A stretch of DNA of 48,356 bases from an uncultured Lachnospiraceae bacterium (GCA_947630125.1 CANRGO010000006.1:1-48356), one strand, 5' to 3'. Shown: positions 26,400 through 36,411, counted from the first letter of the stretch. The notes: generated by a model not told the origin, from the letters alone. Translations and numbers: made by a program.

Positions 26400-26939
26400 G
26401 TGGCTAGACTTAAAGATACTTATAAAAATGAGATCGTAGCTTCTATGGTCAAAAAGTTTGGATATAAAAACGTAATGGAAGTGCCTAAGATTGAAAAAAT
26501 CGTAATCAATATGGGTGTTGGCGAAGCAAAAGACAACATCAAAGCATTAGAAGCGGCTGTAAAAGATTTGGAAATCATTTCCGGTCAGAAAGTAGTTACA
26601 ACCAAAGCTAAAAATGCGATTGCTAACTTTAAAATCAGAGAAGGTATGCCAATCGGATGTAAAGTTACCTTACGTGGCGAAAGAATGTATGAGTTCGTTG
26701 ATCGTTTGATCAACCTTGCATTACCTCGTGTACGTGACTTTAGAGGGGTTAACCCAAATGCTTTCGACGGAAGAGGAAATTATGCTCTTGGAGTTAAAGA
26801 ACAGATTATTTTCCCTGAAATTGAATATGATAAAGTTGATAAAGTAAGAGGTATGGACATCATTTTTGTTACAACAGCAAAAACTGATGAAGAAGCACGT
26901 GAATTATTGACATTATTCAATATGCCATTTGTAAAATAG
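26400..26939 (+). CDS. rplE: Ribosomal protein L5
   Basis: 179 residues with GTG start and AGAGGAGG site. The conserved [26 protein letters not shown] and RVRDFRG segments are present. It binds 5S rRNA in the central protuberance. Confidence 0.98.
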   Translation: MARLKDTYKNEIVASMVKKFGYKNVMEVPKIEKIVINMGVGEAKDNIKALEAAVKDLEIISGQKVVTTKAKNAIANFKIREGMPIGCKVTLRGERMYEFVDRLINLALPRVRDFRGVNPNAFDGRGNYALGVKEQIIFPEIEYDKVDKVRGMDIIFVTTAKTDEEARELLTLFNMPFVK

Positions 26940-26953
26940 AAGGAGGTAAATTC

Positions 26954-27139
26954 ATGGCTAAAACAGCAATGAAGATCAAACAGCAACGCCCTGCTAAATT
27001 CTCCACTAGAGAATATACACGTTGCAATATCTGTGGACGTCCACACTCTGTATTAAGAAAGTACGGAATTTGCAGAATTTGCTTCCGTGAATTAGCATAT
27101 AAAGGACAAATCCCAGGCGTTAAAAAAGCCAGCTGGTAA
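26954..27139 (+). CDS. rpsZ: Ribosomal protein S14, zinc-binding type Z
   Basis: 61 residues with the four zinc ligands Cys24, Cys27, Cys40 and Cys43 (CNIC...CRIC) of the short C-plus form, typical of Firmicutes. No zinc-free paralogue is in this window. AGGAGG upstream. Confidence 0.97.
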   Translation: MAKTAMKIKQQRPAKFSTREYTRCNICGRPHSVLRKYGICRICFRELAYKGQIPGVKKASW

Positions 27140-27258
27140 AAATGGTTTCGCTTGCATGGTAGAAGTGTTTTTCGAAACAAACTTACCAAAGAAGCGTATA
27201 GCCGAGCCTGCTTATAGCAAACAGGCCGGCCGCAATTGTAAAAAAGGAGGCAACATAA

Positions 27259-27660
27259 ATGACAATGAGCGATCCAATTGCAGATATGCTTACAAGAATT
27301 CGTAATGCAAACACTGCAAAACATGATACAGTAGATATTCCCGCTTCAAAAATGAAATTAGCGATTGCTGAAATTCTTTTCGAAGAAGGATACATTAAAA
27401 AATTCGAAGTTATCGAAGTAGATTCATTCAAAGTTATTCGCGTGACATTAAAATATGGCGCAGATAAAACAGAAAAAATCATTACTGGACTTAAGAGAAT
27501 CTCTAAACCAGGTCTTCGTGTATATGCAAACAAAGGACAACTTCCACGTGTATTAGGCGGACTTGGTATTGCTATCATCTCTACAAACCAGGGAGTTATT
27601 ACAGACAAAAAAGCAAGAACTCTTAACGTTGGTGGAGAAGTATTAGCATTTGTTTGGTAA
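27259..27660 (+). CDS. rpsH: Ribosomal protein S8
   Basis: 133 residues with [16 protein letters not shown] start and the C-terminal [11 protein letters not shown] end. In E. coli S8 represses its own operon. The 119 bases before it contain a GCCTG...CAGGC hairpin and a GTTTCG...CGAAAC pair, which could be a regulatory structure, though this is not certain. Confidence 0.97.
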   Translation: MTMSDPIADMLTRIRNANTAKHDTVDIPASKMKLAIAEILFEEGYIKKFEVIEVDSFKVIRVTLKYGADKTEKIITGLKRISKPGLRVYANKGQLPRVLGGLGIAIISTNQGVITDKKARTLNVGGEVLAFVW

Positions 27661-27701
27661 TTAGAAGATATAGATTATAAGCAACTTTAAAATACTAATG
27701 A

Positions 27702-27721
27702 GTTCCTGGACTTCCAGGAAC
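27702..27721 (+). other. Intercistronic hairpin between rpsH and rplF
   Basis: GTTCCTGG and CCAGGAAC form a perfect 8-bp, GC-containing stem with a four-base loop. No T-run follows. It is the strongest of the short hairpins in this cluster. Confidence 0.65.
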
Positions 27722-27747
27722 CATTTAATAAAACAGGAGGTACGGGC

Positions 27748-28290
27748 ATGTCACGTATAGGAAGAATGCCAATCGCAATTCCAGCAGGAGTAACTGTGGT
27801 TATTGCAGAAAATAATAAAGTGACTGTAAAAGGTCCTAAGGGAACGCTTGAAAGAGTGTTAGCACCTGAGATGGAAATCAAAGTGGAAGGTGCAGAAGTA
27901 GTTGTTACTAGACCAAATGATTTAAAGAAAATGAAATCTTTACATGGTCTTACAAGAACTCTTTTGAACAATATGGTAGTTGGTGTAACTGATGGTTATG
28001 CTAAAAAACTTGAAGTAAATGGTGTTGGTTACAAGGCTGCGAAAGCAGGTAACAAATTAACTCTTTCTTTAGGCTATTCTCATCCAGTTGAAATGGAAGA
28101 TCCAGAAGGTGTTGAAACTGTACTGGAAGGAAATAATGTTATTATCGTAAAAGGTATTGACAAAGAAAAAGTTGGCCAATTTGCAGCTGAAATCAGAGAT
28201 AAGAGAAGACCAGAACCTTACAAAGGTAAAGGTATTAAATATGCTACTGAAACCATCAGACGTAAAGTTGGTAAGACTGGTAAGAAATAG
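27748..28290 (+). CDS. rplF: Ribosomal protein L6
   Basis: 180 residues, two L6 folds, starting [14 protein letters not shown] and ending with the [13 protein letters not shown] motif. It sits near the sarcin-ricin loop. Confidence 0.98.
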   Translation: MSRIGRMPIAIPAGVTVVIAENNKVTVKGPKGTLERVLAPEMEIKVEGAEVVVTRPNDLKKMKSLHGLTRTLLNNMVVGVTDGYAKKLEVNGVGYKAAKAGNKLTLSLGYSHPVEMEDPEGVETVLEGNNVIIVKGIDKEKVGQFAAEIRDKRRPEPYKGKGIKYATETIRRKVGKTGKK

Positions 28291-28307
28291 ATAAGGAGAG
28301 TGTAAAA

Positions 28308-28676
28308 ATGGTTAATAAGGAATCAAGACAAAAAACACGTGTTAAAAAACACATTAAATTACGTAACCGTTTCAGCGGTACTGCTGAGAGACCACGTTTG
28401 GCTGTGTTTAGAAGTAATAATCATATGTATGCTCAAATTATTGATGATACAGTTGGAAAAACTTTAGTTTCTGCTTCAACTCTTGAAAAAGAAGTAAAAG
28501 CAGAGTTAGAAAAAACCAACAATGTGGACGCAGCAACATATTTAGGAACTATCATTGCAAAACGTGCAATGGAAAAAGGTATTAGCTCAGTTGTTTATGA
28601 CAGAGGCGGATTTATTTACCAGGGTAAAATTGCAGCTTTAGCTGATGCAGCCAGAGAAGCTGGCTTACAATTCTAG
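28308..28676 (+). CDS. rplR: Ribosomal protein L18
   Basis: 122 residues with a basic N-terminus and the [20 protein letters not shown] and [24 protein letters not shown] signatures. It binds 5S rRNA with L5. Confidence 0.98.
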   Translation: MVNKESRQKTRVKKHIKLRNRFSGTAERPRLAVFRSNNHMYAQIIDDTVGKTLVSASTLEKEVKAELEKTNNVDAATYLGTIIAKRAMEKGISSVVYDRGGFIYQGKIAALADAAREAGLQF

Positions 28677-28696
28677 GAGAAGGAGGAGAAAATCAC

Positions 28697-29206
28697 GTGA
28701 AACGTACAATCATTGATGCTAGTCAATTAGAATTAAAAGATAAAGTAGTTACCATCAAACGTGTAACTAAGGTTGTAAAGGGTGGTCGTAACTTCCGCTT
28801 CACAGCTTTAGTAGTAGTTGGAGATGGAAATGGTCATGTAGGAGCAGGTCTTGGAAAAGCAACAGAAATTCCTGAAGCTATCCGTAAAGGAAAAGAAGAT
28901 GCTATGAAAAACATGGTGAAAGTTGCTATGGATGACAATAACTCAGTAACACATGACCTTTTTGGAAAATTTGGTTCTGCAAACGTTCTGTTAAAGAAAG
29001 CTCCAGACGGTACCGGTGTTATCGCTGGTGGTCCAGTTCGTATTGTGTGTGAACTTGCAGGTATTAGAAATATCCGTACAAAATCATTAGGTTCAAGCAA
29101 CAAACAAAATGTAGTGCTTGCTACAATCAGCGGATTGAGTCAACTTAAAACTCCTGAAGAAGTAGCTAAGAACCGTGGTAAATCTGTAGAAGAAATCATG
29201 GCTTAA
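28697..29206 (+). CDS. rpsE: Ribosomal protein S5
   Basis: 169 residues, GTG start, AGGAGG upstream. It has the double-stranded RNA-binding N-terminal domain ([20 protein letters not shown], split) and the ribosomal S5 C-terminal domain. Contributes to decoding accuracy and mRNA helicase activity. Confidence 0.98.
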   Translation: MKRTIIDASQLELKDKVVTIKRVTKVVKGGRNFRFTALVVVGDGNGHVGAGLGKATEIPEAIRKGKEDAMKNMVKVAMDDNNSVTHDLFGKFGSANVLLKKAPDGTGVIAGGPVRIVCELAGIRNIRTKSLGSSNKQNVVLATISGLSQLKTPEEVAKNRGKSVEEIMA

Positions 29207-29246
29207 GGATGCGACTTATTCGCAGTTTTTGAAAGGAGATATACAG

Positions 29247-29441
29247 ATGGCAGCAAATAACGAAAAAACAATTAAAGTTACTTTAGTGAAATCTACAATT
29301 GGTGCTGTACCTAAAAATAAAAAGACAGCAGAAGCTTTAGGCTTAACAAAGCTGAACAAAACTGTTGTACTTCCTGATAATAATTCCGTAAGAGGAATGA
29401 TTAGAATGGTTAGTCATTTAGTAAAAGTAGAAGAAGCTTAA
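29247..29441 (+). CDS. rpmD: Ribosomal protein L30
   Basis: 64 residues. The ATG at 29247 follows AAAGGAGA by a good distance; an upstream TTG at 29229 sits on the ribosome site itself. It has the LVKSTIGAVPKNKKTAEALGL pattern (split here as LVKSTIG and KTAEALGL). Confidence 0.96.
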   Translation: MAANNEKTIKVTLVKSTIGAVPKNKKTAEALGLTKLNKTVVLPDNNSVRGMIRMVSHLVKVEEA

Positions 29442-29468
29442 TATTAATTCAGATAAGGAGGTGTCAGA

Positions 29469-29909
29469 ATGGAATTATCTAATTTACAACCTGCAGAAGG
29501 TTCAAAACAAAGTGATAATTTTAGAAGAGGTCGTGGACACGGTTCAGGAAATGGTAAAACAGCTGGTAAAGGACATAAAGGCCAGAAAGCTCGTTCAGGA
29601 GCAACCAGACCTGGTTTTGAAGGTGGTCAGATGCCTTTATACAGAAGAATTCCTAAAAGAGGATTTACAAATAGAAACTCTTTGGAAATCGTCGGTATCA
29701 ACGTTAAAGTGTTAGATAGATTTGAAGAAGGCAGCACAGTAAGTGTTGACACGTTAGTAGAAGCTGGGATTGTTAAAAATCCTAGAGATGGTGTTAAGAT
29801 TCTTGGAAACGGAGAACTTACCAAAAAGCTTACGGTTCAGGCTAATGCATTTAGCGCATCTGCAAAAGAAAAAATCGAAGCTCTTGGTGGAACAGCAGAG
29901 GTGATCTAA
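29469..29909 (+). CDS. rplO: Ribosomal protein L15
   Basis: 146 residues with the glycine-rich basic N-terminus ([20 protein letters not shown]) and [18 protein letters not shown]. Its stop overlaps the secY start (TAATG), as usual for coupling of L15 and SecY. Confidence 0.98.
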   Translation: MELSNLQPAEGSKQSDNFRRGRGHGSGNGKTAGKGHKGQKARSGATRPGFEGGQMPLYRRIPKRGFTNRNSLEIVGINVKVLDRFEEGSTVSVDTLVEAGIVKNPRDGVKILGNGELTKKLTVQANAFSASAKEKIEALGGTAEVI

Positions 29910-31231
29910 TGCTAAAAACACTGATAAACGCATTTAAGATTAAAGACTTAAGAAATAAAATTCTATTTACATTTGCAATGTTAGTTGTGATTCGTTTGGG
30001 ATCACAACTTCCCATACCGGGAATCGATCCAGATTACATTGAATATACCCTTTCCAATTTACTTGGAGACGGTGGAATTTCAGACTTTTTCAATGCTTTT
30101 ACAGGTGGTTCGTTTCTTAGTATGTCAGTATTTGCACTCAGTATTACTCCATACATCACATCCTCTATCATTATGCAGCTATTAACCATAGCGGTTCCAA
30201 AATTGGAAGAAATGCAAAAAGATGGAGAAGAAGGAAGAAAGAAAATTGCTTCCATAACTCGTTATGTTACTGTTGGATTAGCACTTGTGCAATCAGCGGC
30301 AATGGCAATTGGATTTGGTGGCTCCGGTCTGTTAATTGAATATAATGCGCTTAATGTAGTTTCCGTTATCGCGATTTTAACAGCAGGTAGTGCTTTCTTA
30401 ATGTGGATTGGTGAGAGAATTACAGAAAATGGAGTCGGAAATGGTATCTCTATAGTATTGGTAATCAATATACTTTCTAGTATGCCAAATGACTTTAAAA
30501 CTTTATTTGATCAATTTGTAGTAAATGCAAAAAATGTTGCAACAGGAGTTCTTGCAGCGGTGATTATTATCGCAATTGTAATAGCAATGGTTGTAATCGT
30601 AGTAATATTAAATGCAGGAACTCGTAAGATTCCTGTTCAGTATGCAAAAAAAGTACAGGGAAGAAAAATGGTAGGCGGAAATTCCACAAATATACCTCTT
30701 AAGGTAAATACTTCTGGTGTTATTCCAATTATCTTTGCATCTTCCATTATGCAATTCCCAATTGTTATTTCTTCTTTGTTAAATTATCAGGGAACTGGCA
30801 CTTGGTCAGAAGTAATTAAATATTTAAACCAGAATTACTGGTGCAGTAAAGAGACACCTATTTATACACTTGGTATGTTAGTATACATTGTAATGGTTAT
30901 CTTTTTTGCTTACTTCTATACCTCAATTACCTTTAATCCACTTGAAATTGCAAACAACATGAAAAAGCAGGGTGGATTTATTCCGGGAATCAGACCTGGA
31001 AAACCAACAAGCGATTACCTGTCTATGGTATTAAACCGTATTATCTTTATCGGTGCTGTTGGCCTCACTTTTGTAGGAGTTATTCCTTTTGTATTTAATG
31101 GTTTGTTTAATGCCAATGTTTCTTTTGGTGGTACAAGCTTAATCATTATTTGCAGCGTTATTTTGGAAACAATGAAACAGATTGAATCCCAGATGCTGGT
31201 AAGAAACTACAAAGGGTTTTTGGTTGATTAA
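29909..31231 (+). CDS. secY: Protein translocase subunit SecY
   Basis: 440 residues and ten membrane segments. It forms the protein-conducting channel with SecE and SecG. It has the plug and pore region RLGSQLPIPGID, GNGISIVLVINI and the cytoplasmic loop VQYAKKVQGRK. Overlaps rplO by one base. Confidence 0.98.
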   Translation: MLKTLINAFKIKDLRNKILFTFAMLVVIRLGSQLPIPGIDPDYIEYTLSNLLGDGGISDFFNAFTGGSFLSMSVFALSITPYITSSIIMQLLTIAVPKLEEMQKDGEEGRKKIASITRYVTVGLALVQSAAMAIGFGGSGLLIEYNALNVVSVIAILTAGSAFLMWIGERITENGVGNGISIVLVINILSSMPNDFKTLFDQFVVNAKNVATGVLAAVIIIAIVIAMVVIVVILNAGTRKIPVQYAKKVQGRKMVGGNSTNIPLKVNTSGVIPIIFASSIMQFPIVISSLLNYQGTGTWSEVIKYLNQNYWCSKETPIYTLGMLVYIVMVIFFAYFYTSITFNPLEIANNMKKQGGFIPGIRPGKPTSDYLSMVLNRIIFIGAVGLTFVGVIPFVFNGLFNANVSFGGTSLIIICSVILETMKQIESQMLVRNYKGFLVD

Positions 31232-31283
31232 TCAGACGGACTGAGCGGTTAGGCATAAGCTTACCTGGGCTCACAAAATAATA

Positions 31284-31320
31284 AAGGTTGGGACAGGACC
31301 GATGTCATGTCCCAAGCCTT
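31284..31320 (+). other. Hairpin between secY and adk
   Basis: AAGG-TTGGGACA (31284-31295) pairs with TGTCCCAA-g-CCTT (31308-31320) with a single bulged G. The tail (GATTTTGCG) is weak, so it may be a partial terminator that lowers expression of adk and map relative to secY. Confidence 0.5.
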
Positions 31321-31371
31321 GATTTTGCGTCTGCCCTCAAATTCTAAACTTACAAAATGGAGGATTTGATG

Positions 31372-32013
31372 ATGAAAATAATTATGTTAGGCGCTCCTGG
31401 CGCTGGAAAAGGTACTCAGGCTAAAATGATATCTGAGAAATACCACATTCCACATATTTCAACTGGCGATATTTTTAGAGCCAATATAAAAAATGGTACA
31501 GAACTTGGTACCGAAGCAAAAAAATATATGGATCAGGGTTTACTGGTTCCTGATGAATTAACTGTTCGTATCCTGCTGGATCGTGTATCGAATGAAGATT
31601 GCACAGAAGGCTATGTGTTAGATGGTTTTCCAAGAACTATTCCACAGGCAGAAGTACTTGATCATGCACTGGAAGAACTTGGTGACAAAATCGATTATGC
31701 TATTAATATTGATATTGCAGATGAAGTGATTGTAAGCCGTATGTCTGGAAGACGTGCATGCTTAACCTGCGGTGCAACCTATCATACGGAATATATCATT
31801 CCAGTTAAAGAAGGCATTTGCGATAAATGTGGAAGTGAACTTATTTTACGTGATGACGACAAAGCAGAAACTGTTTTAAAAAGACTGCAGGTTTATCACA
31901 CACAAACACAACCACTGATTGATTTTTATGAAAATAAGAAAGTACTGAAATCAGTTGATGGTACAAAAAAATTAGAGATGGTTTTTGAAGAAATTTGTAC
32001 CCTCCTGGATTAG
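31372..32013 (+). CDS. adk: Adenylate kinase, zinc-binding lid
   Basis: 213 residues; converts ATP and AMP into two ADP. P-loop GAPGAGKGTQ, DGFPRT, and a lid with four cysteines (CLTCGATY...CDKCGSE) that binds zinc, common in Gram-positive species. GGAGG at 31359-31363 lies eight bases before 31372; ATG 31369 is an alternative giving one more methionine. Confidence 0.97.
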   Translation: MKIIMLGAPGAGKGTQAKMISEKYHIPHISTGDIFRANIKNGTELGTEAKKYMDQGLLVPDELTVRILLDRVSNEDCTEGYVLDGFPRTIPQAEVLDHALEELGDKIDYAINIDIADEVIVSRMSGRRACLTCGATYHTEYIIPVKEGICDKCGSELILRDDDKAETVLKRLQVYHTQTQPLIDFYENKKVLKSVDGTKKLEMVFEEICTLLD

Positions 32014-32042
32014 TGGAAAAGAAAGTCTAGAGGACGTTTGGT

Positions 32043-32795
32043 ATGGCTGTATCAATTAAATCTGCCAGAGAAATAGAACTTATGCGGGAAGCAGGAAGAT
32101 TGCTTGCTGAAGTACATGAAGAACTGGGAAAAGCAATCAAACCAGGTATTAGTACCATGGATATTGATGTGATTGGTGAAAAGTTAATCAGAGAAAGAGA
32201 CTGTGTGCCTAATTTTCTGCATTATAATGGATATCCAGCTTCAATTTGCGTATCTGTAAATGATGAAGTCGTTCATGGAATTCCATCAAAAAAGAGAATT
32301 CTGAAAGAAGGCGACATCGTAAGCCTTGATGCAGGTTTGATTTACAAAGGCTATCATTCCGATGCTGCAAGAACACATGGGGTTGGTCAGATTAGCCCAC
32401 AAGCACAGAAACTGATTGATGTGACGAAACAAAGCTTTTTTGAAGGAATTAAATATGCAGTTGCAGGAAAACATTTATATGATATTTCAAATGCAATTGA
32501 TGCGTATGTAACACCCTTTGGTTATTCTATCGTACGTGACCTGGTTGGTCATGGAATTGGAACAAAGTTACATGAAGATCCACAAATACCCAATTTTGCC
32601 CAAAGAAGAAAAGGAATTCAACTTCAGGCAGGTATGACACTAGCTATTGAACCAATGATTAATATTGGAAGAAGCGATGTAGAGTGGTTGGCAGATGACT
32701 GGACTGTTGTAACCGAAGATGGAACCCTATCGGCACACTATGAGAATACAATTTTGATCACCGATGGTGAACCCGAAATTCTAACGATGTTTTAG
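32043..32795 (+). CDS. map: Methionine aminopeptidase, type I
   Basis: 250 residues; removes the initiator methionine. The five metal ligands are visible in SLDAG, DAARTHG, GHGIGTKLHEDP, AIEP and YENT. No N-terminal zinc-finger extension. AGGACG before the ATG is a weak ribosome site. Confidence 0.97.
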   Translation: MAVSIKSAREIELMREAGRLLAEVHEELGKAIKPGISTMDIDVIGEKLIRERDCVPNFLHYNGYPASICVSVNDEVVHGIPSKKRILKEGDIVSLDAGLIYKGYHSDAARTHGVGQISPQAQKLIDVTKQSFFEGIKYAVAGKHLYDISNAIDAYVTPFGYSIVRDLVGHGIGTKLHEDPQIPNFAQRRKGIQLQAGMTLAIEPMINIGRSDVEWLADDWTVVTEDGTLSAHYENTILITDGEPEILTMF

Positions 32796-32808
32796 AAAAG
32801 AGGAAGTC

Positions 32809-33075
32809 ATGGTAGGAAAAATGGTAAAAGTTAAGGCTGGACATGATAAGGACAAGATTTATATCATTGTTCGGGATGATGAACAATTTGTGTATCTGGC
32901 TGATGGAAAGTTGAAAACACTTCAAAACCCAAAGAAAAAAAGCAAAAAGCATATACAACCCATTCTGCACAAGATTGATGAAACACTTGCTTTGAAACTT
33001 CAAACAAATGATAAAGTGATAGATGAAGAAATAAAGAAAGCAGTGAAAGATTATCTTACACTGCAGAACATGTAA
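32809..33075 (+). CDS. KOW-domain RNA-binding protein
   Basis: 88 residues. The first 30 form a KOW motif (GKMVKVKAGHDKDKIYII), and the rest is lysine-rich and helical. Proteins like this lie between map and infA in many clostridia and are annotated as L14e-like RNA-binding proteins. The binding target is unknown; its position suggests a ribosome- or translation-linked role. AGAGG precedes the ATG. Confidence 0.85.
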   Translation: MVGKMVKVKAGHDKDKIYIIVRDDEQFVYLADGKLKTLQNPKKKSKKHIQPILHKIDETLALKLQTNDKVIDEEIKKAVKDYLTLQNM

Positions 33076-33112
33076 GGTTACTGTTTTTTAGGATTTAGGA
33101 GGTATTAAGAAA

Positions 33113-33331
33113 ATGTCAAAAACCGACGTAATTGAAATAGAAGGAATTGTAAAAGAAAAACTGCCAAATACCATGTTTCAGGTAGAACTTGAAAATGGAC
33201 ATCTTGTATTGGCACATATCAGTGGAAAACTGAGACAGAATTTTATTCGTATCTTACCAGGCGATCGAGTAACACTGGAATTATCACCTTATGATTTATC
33301 TAAAGGAAGAATTATCTGGAGAGATAAATAA
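33113..33331 (+). CDS. infA: Translation initiation factor IF-1
   Basis: 72 residues, full length, OB fold: [11 protein letters not shown] start, [14 protein letters not shown], and the RGRI-like end ([11 protein letters not shown]). AGGAGG upstream. Confidence 0.98.
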   Translation: MSKTDVIEIEGIVKEKLPNTMFQVELENGHLVLAHISGKLRQNFIRILPGDRVTLELSPYDLSKGRIIWRDK

Positions 33332-33357
33332 GGCGTTAATTATATAACGGAATGCTA

Positions 33358-33386
33358 TTGCAAACCGAAAAGTATCATGATATAAT
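33358..33386 (+). promoter_or_regulatory. Internal promoter before rpmJ
   Basis: TTGCAA (33358-33363) and a perfect TATAAT (33381-33386) are exactly 17 bp apart, between infA and rpmJ. It could drive rpmJ and the alpha-operon genes separately from the upstream spc genes. Confidence 0.75.
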
Positions 33387-33419
33387 GTAAAACGGTCTTT
33401 TTTGAAAGGAGGATTTAAC

Positions 33420-33533
33420 ATGAAAGTTAGATCATCAGTAAAACCAATTTGCGAAAAATGCAAAATCATCAAGAGAAAAGGGAAAATCAGAGTAATTTGT
33501 GACAACCCAAAACACAAACAAAGACAGGGATAA
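33420..33533 (+). CDS. rpmJ: Ribosomal protein L36, zinc-binding form
   Basis: 37 residues, the normal size. It starts [14 protein letters not shown] and has the zinc ligands Cys11, Cys14, Cys27 and His32. AAAGGAGG at a good distance. Found by reading the sequence after the internal promoter. Confidence 0.96.
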   Translation: MKVRSSVKPICEKCKIIKRKGKIRVICDNPKHKQRQG

Positions 33534-33810
33534 AATTGGATTTGTCTTTTCGTATGTGAGGCTATAACAATAGGATTTTTCTTATTGTTAATGATAATAT
33601 AACGTAGAGAGCCTACGGGATATTACTTCTTGATACCGAGAAAGTATTCTCTTTTGTTGAATCATTTGATTCAAAGTATCGGAAAGACTAGGTTAGTGCC
33701 TAGTTGGGTGTGTAGCCACGCCCCAATCAATTAGTAACAGAAAATGCACAAGCTTTTTAAGTGCAAAAAGTACGTTGTTTTAAGACGTAAAGAAAGTGGA
33801 GGAAACGTAA
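33534..33810 (+). promoter_or_regulatory. Structured region before rpsM, possible leader
   Basis: This 277-base gap has no gene but several perfect stems: TAACAATA/TATTGTTA (33565-33572 with 33583-33590), an AGGCT...AGCCT pair around it, TTGAATCA/TGATTCAA (about 33658-33675) enclosed by GATAC...GTATC, ACTAGG/CCTAGT and TGGGtGTG/CACgCCCCA (about 33688-33726). This density suggests an autoregulatory leader of the alpha operon. It does not obviously match the E. coli S4-binding pseudoknot. Confidence 0.55.
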
Positions 33811-34179
33811 ATGGCTCGTATCGCAGGTGTTGATTTACCTAGAGAAAAACGTGTAGAAATCGGTTTAACTTACATCTATGGAATTGGTAGAGTAACTTCA
33901 AACCGTGTCTTAGCAGAAGCTAAGGTTAGTCCTGATACTCGTGTTAGAGAATTGACGGACGATGAAGTAAAAAGAATTGGTGAAGTAATTGATGCAACCT
34001 GTCAGGTTGAAGGTGATTTAAGAAGAGAAGTAGCTCTTAATATCAAGAGATTACAAGAAATCGGTTGCTACAGAGGGATTCGTCATAGAAAAGGACTTCC
34101 TGTTCGTGGACAGAAAACAAAGACCAACGCCAGAACAAGAAAAGGTCCTAAGAGAACTGTTGCAAATAAAAAGAAATAG
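33811..34179 (+). CDS. rpsM: Ribosomal protein S13
   Basis: 122 residues; starts [25 protein letters not shown] and ends with the basic [17 protein letters not shown] tail that touches the P-site tRNA. First gene of the alpha operon proper. GGAGG before the ATG. Confidence 0.98.
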   Translation: MARIAGVDLPREKRVEIGLTYIYGIGRVTSNRVLAEAKVSPDTRVRELTDDEVKRIGEVIDATCQVEGDLRREVALNIKRLQEIGCYRGIRHRKGLPVRGQKTKTNARTRKGPKRTVANKKK

Positions 34180-34195
34180 TAAATGAAAGTTGCAT

Positions 34196-34213
34196 CATTA
34201 CATATAAGTAATG
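34196..34213 (+). other. Intercistronic hairpin between rpsM and rpsK
   Basis: CATTAC and GTAATG form a 6-bp stem with a 6-base loop, without T-run. Confidence 0.4.
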
Positions 34214-34250
34214 TGAAACCGTAAATATTGAGAAAGTAGGTTAGTTTAAA

Positions 34251-34646
34251 ATGGCTAAAAAAGTTGCAAAGAAGGTAACAAAAAAGCGCGTTAAGAAAAA
34301 CGTTGAACGGGGACAGGCACATATCCAGTCATCTTTTAATAATACAATTGTAACATTAACAGATACTGAAGGTAATGCTCTTAGTTGGGCAAGTGCCGGT
34401 GGTCTTGGCTTTAGAGGTTCAAAGAAATCTACTCCATATGCGGCACAGATGGCAGCTGAAACAGCTACAAAGGCTGCTTTAGTACATGGCTTAAAAGTTG
34501 TCGACGTTATGGTGAAGGGTCCTGGATCAGGTCGTGAAGCAGCAATTCGTGCTCTTCAGGCATGTGGACTTGAAGTTACAAGCATCAGAGACGTAACTCC
34601 AGTACCTCACAACGGATGTCGCCCACCAAAACGTCGTCGTGTATAA
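34251..34646 (+). CDS. rpsK: Ribosomal protein S11
   Basis: 131 residues; basic N-terminus, [16 protein letters not shown] and the C-terminal [15 protein letters not shown] motif. Unusually, no good Shine-Dalgarno is seen (only AGTAGG-like) before the ATG. Part of the 30S platform. Confidence 0.97.
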   Translation: MAKKVAKKVTKKRVKKNVERGQAHIQSSFNNTIVTLTDTEGNALSWASAGGLGFRGSKKSTPYAAQMAAETATKAALVHGLKVVDVMVKGPGSGREAAIRALQACGLEVTSIRDVTPVPHNGCRPPKRRRV

Positions 34647-34805
34647 TGTTTTTATTGAATTCGTAACTATTAAAAAGAACCGTTGGATGAAAACAGTATG
34701 AAACAGAAACTTTAAAAGCGGAAAGTATTCCATTTACTAGGGGATATTTGCGCTTTTAAGGCGTGTTTTAGAGATTGTTGTAAACAACCGTAGGAGGAAA
34801 TTAAA
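34647..34805 (+). promoter_or_regulatory. Structured region before rpsD
   Basis: The gap has a hairpin closed by TAAAAGCG and CGCTTTTA (about 34714-34758) with an internal TATTCC...GGGGATA pair, followed by a TTGT-tAaAC-ACAA type pairing next to AGGAGG. A site for S4 self-control is plausible, since S4 represses its gene in other Firmicutes, but the match to any known leader is not established here. Confidence 0.45.
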
Positions 34806-35399
34806 ATGGCAGTAAACAGAGTTCCCGTACTTAAAAGATGTAGATCACTTGGTCTTGAACCACAATACTTAGGTTATGACAAAAAATCAAATAGAACAAA
34901 CCCAAGAGCAGGCAAAAAAATGAGTGAATATGGCCTTCAGTTGAGAGAAAAACAGAAAGCTAAATTTATCTATGGTGTACTTGAAAAACCTTTTAGAAAT
35001 TACTATAAAAAAGCTGATAAAATGAGAGGCTTAACCGGTGAAAATCTTATGGTTATGCTTGAATCAAGACTTGATAATGTAATTTTCCGTATGGGATTAG
35101 CAAGAACAAGAAGAGAAGCTAGACAGGTTGTTGGACATAAAAATGTTTTAGTAAATGGTAAAGGAATCAACATTCCATCTTACTTAATCAAAGCAGGTGA
35201 TGTTGTTGAAATCAGACCTAAATCAAAAGAATTACAGAGATACAAAGATATTCTTGAAGTAACAGGTGGCAGATTAACACCAGAATGGATTGACGTTGAT
35301 CAGGAAGCTTTAAAAGGAACTATCAAATCATTACCTACCAGAGAAGCAATCGACGTTCCTGTTAATGAAATGCTTATCGTCGAATTATATTCTAAATAA
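34806..35399 (+). CDS. rpsD: Ribosomal protein S4, zinc-free form
   Basis: 197 residues. The N-terminus has only one cysteine (VLKRCRSLG), so it is the C-minus form lacking the zinc site. The S4 RNA-binding domain (MLESRLDNVIFRMGLA...NGKGINIPSYLIKAGDVVEI, split) is intact. Assembly initiator of the 30S subunit. Confidence 0.97.
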   Translation: MAVNRVPVLKRCRSLGLEPQYLGYDKKSNRTNPRAGKKMSEYGLQLREKQKAKFIYGVLEKPFRNYYKKADKMRGLTGENLMVMLESRLDNVIFRMGLARTRREARQVVGHKNVLVNGKGINIPSYLIKAGDVVEIRPKSKELQRYKDILEVTGGRLTPEWIDVDQEALKGTIKSLPTREAIDVPVNEMLIVELYSK

Positions 35400-35451
35400 T
35401 TAAGCAGTATTGACAGTGCAAGAGTTTGATTCGCAAAGGAGGGTATAAACA

Positions 35452-36411
35452 GTGTTTGATTTTGAAAGACCAAATATTGAGGTTGCAGAGATCTCTGATG
35501 ACAAAAAGTATGGTAAATTCGTAGTAGAACCTTTGGAAAGAGGTTATGGTGTTACGTTAGGTAATTCTTTAAGAAGAATCATGCTTTCATCTTTGCCCGG
35601 TGCGGCTGTAAGTCAAGTTAAAATCGAAGGTGTGCTACATGAATTCAGTTCAATTCCAGGTGTTAAGGAAGACGTAACTGAAATCATTATGAACATCAAA
35701 AGTCTGGCTATTAGAAATACTTGTGATACACATGAAGCGAAAACTGCATACATTGAGTTTGAAGGCGAAGGTGTTGTTACAGCAGCTGATATTCAGGTTG
35801 ATCAAGATATCGAGATCCTGAATCCAGACTTAGTAATCGCAACCTTAAACGGTGGCAAAGAAAGTAAGCTTTATATGGAACTTACCATAACAAAAGGTAG
35901 AGGCTATGTAAGTGCAGACAAAAACAAAAATGATGATCTACCAATTGGTGTAATTGCGATTGATTCTATCTACACACCAGTAGAAAGAGTGAATTTAACA
36001 GTACAAAACACTCGTGTTGGTCAGATTACAGACTTTGATAAATTAACACTGGATGTTTACACAAATGGAAGTTTGGTTCCAGATGAAGCAGTAAGTTTGG
36101 CAGCAAAAGTACTTAGTGAACACTTAAGTCTTTTCATCGATTTATCTGAAAATGCAAAAACTGCAGAAATCATGATTGAAAAAGAAGATGATGAAAAAGA
36201 AAAAGTTCTTGAAATGAGTATTGATGAATTAGAGTTATCCGTTCGTTCTTATAACTGTCTGAAAAGAGCAGGAATTAATACCGTGGAAGAACTCACAAAC
36301 AGAACCAGTGAAGATATGATGAAAGTTCGTAACTTAGGACGTAAATCTTTAGAAGAAGTACTTACTAAGTTAAAAGAATTAGGACTTCAATTAAATCCTA
36401 GTGAAGAATAA
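35452..36411 (+). CDS. rpoA: RNA polymerase alpha subunit
   Basis: 319 residues, GTG start behind AAGGAGGG. N-terminal dimerisation domain ([28 protein letters not shown], split) and a C-terminal domain ([29 protein letters not shown]) that binds UP elements and activators. Confidence 0.98.
   Translation: MFDFERPNIEVAEISDDKKYGKFVVEPLERGYGVTLGNSLRRIMLSSLPGAAVSQVKIEGVLHEFSSIPGVKEDVTEIIMNIKSLAIRNTCDTHEAKTAYIEFEGEGVVTAADIQVDQDIEILNPDLVIATLNGGKESKLYMELTITKGRGYVSADKNKNDDLPIGVIAIDSIYTPVERVNLTVQNTRVGQITDFDKLTLDVYTNGSLVPDEAVSLAAKVLSEHLSLFIDLSENAKTAEIMIEKEDDEKEKVLEMSIDELELSVRSYNCLKRAGINTVEELTNRTSEDMMKVRNLGRKSLEEVLTKLKELGLQLNPSEE

Noticed and set aside
27140-27258. An S8-binding regulatory site before rpsH
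   Set aside because: Short pairings exist, but I cannot match the S8-binding core, so it is mentioned only with the gene.
29461-29715. An 84-codon frame inside rplO
   Set aside because: It is a shifted frame of the L15 gene; the L15 frame is complete and conserved.
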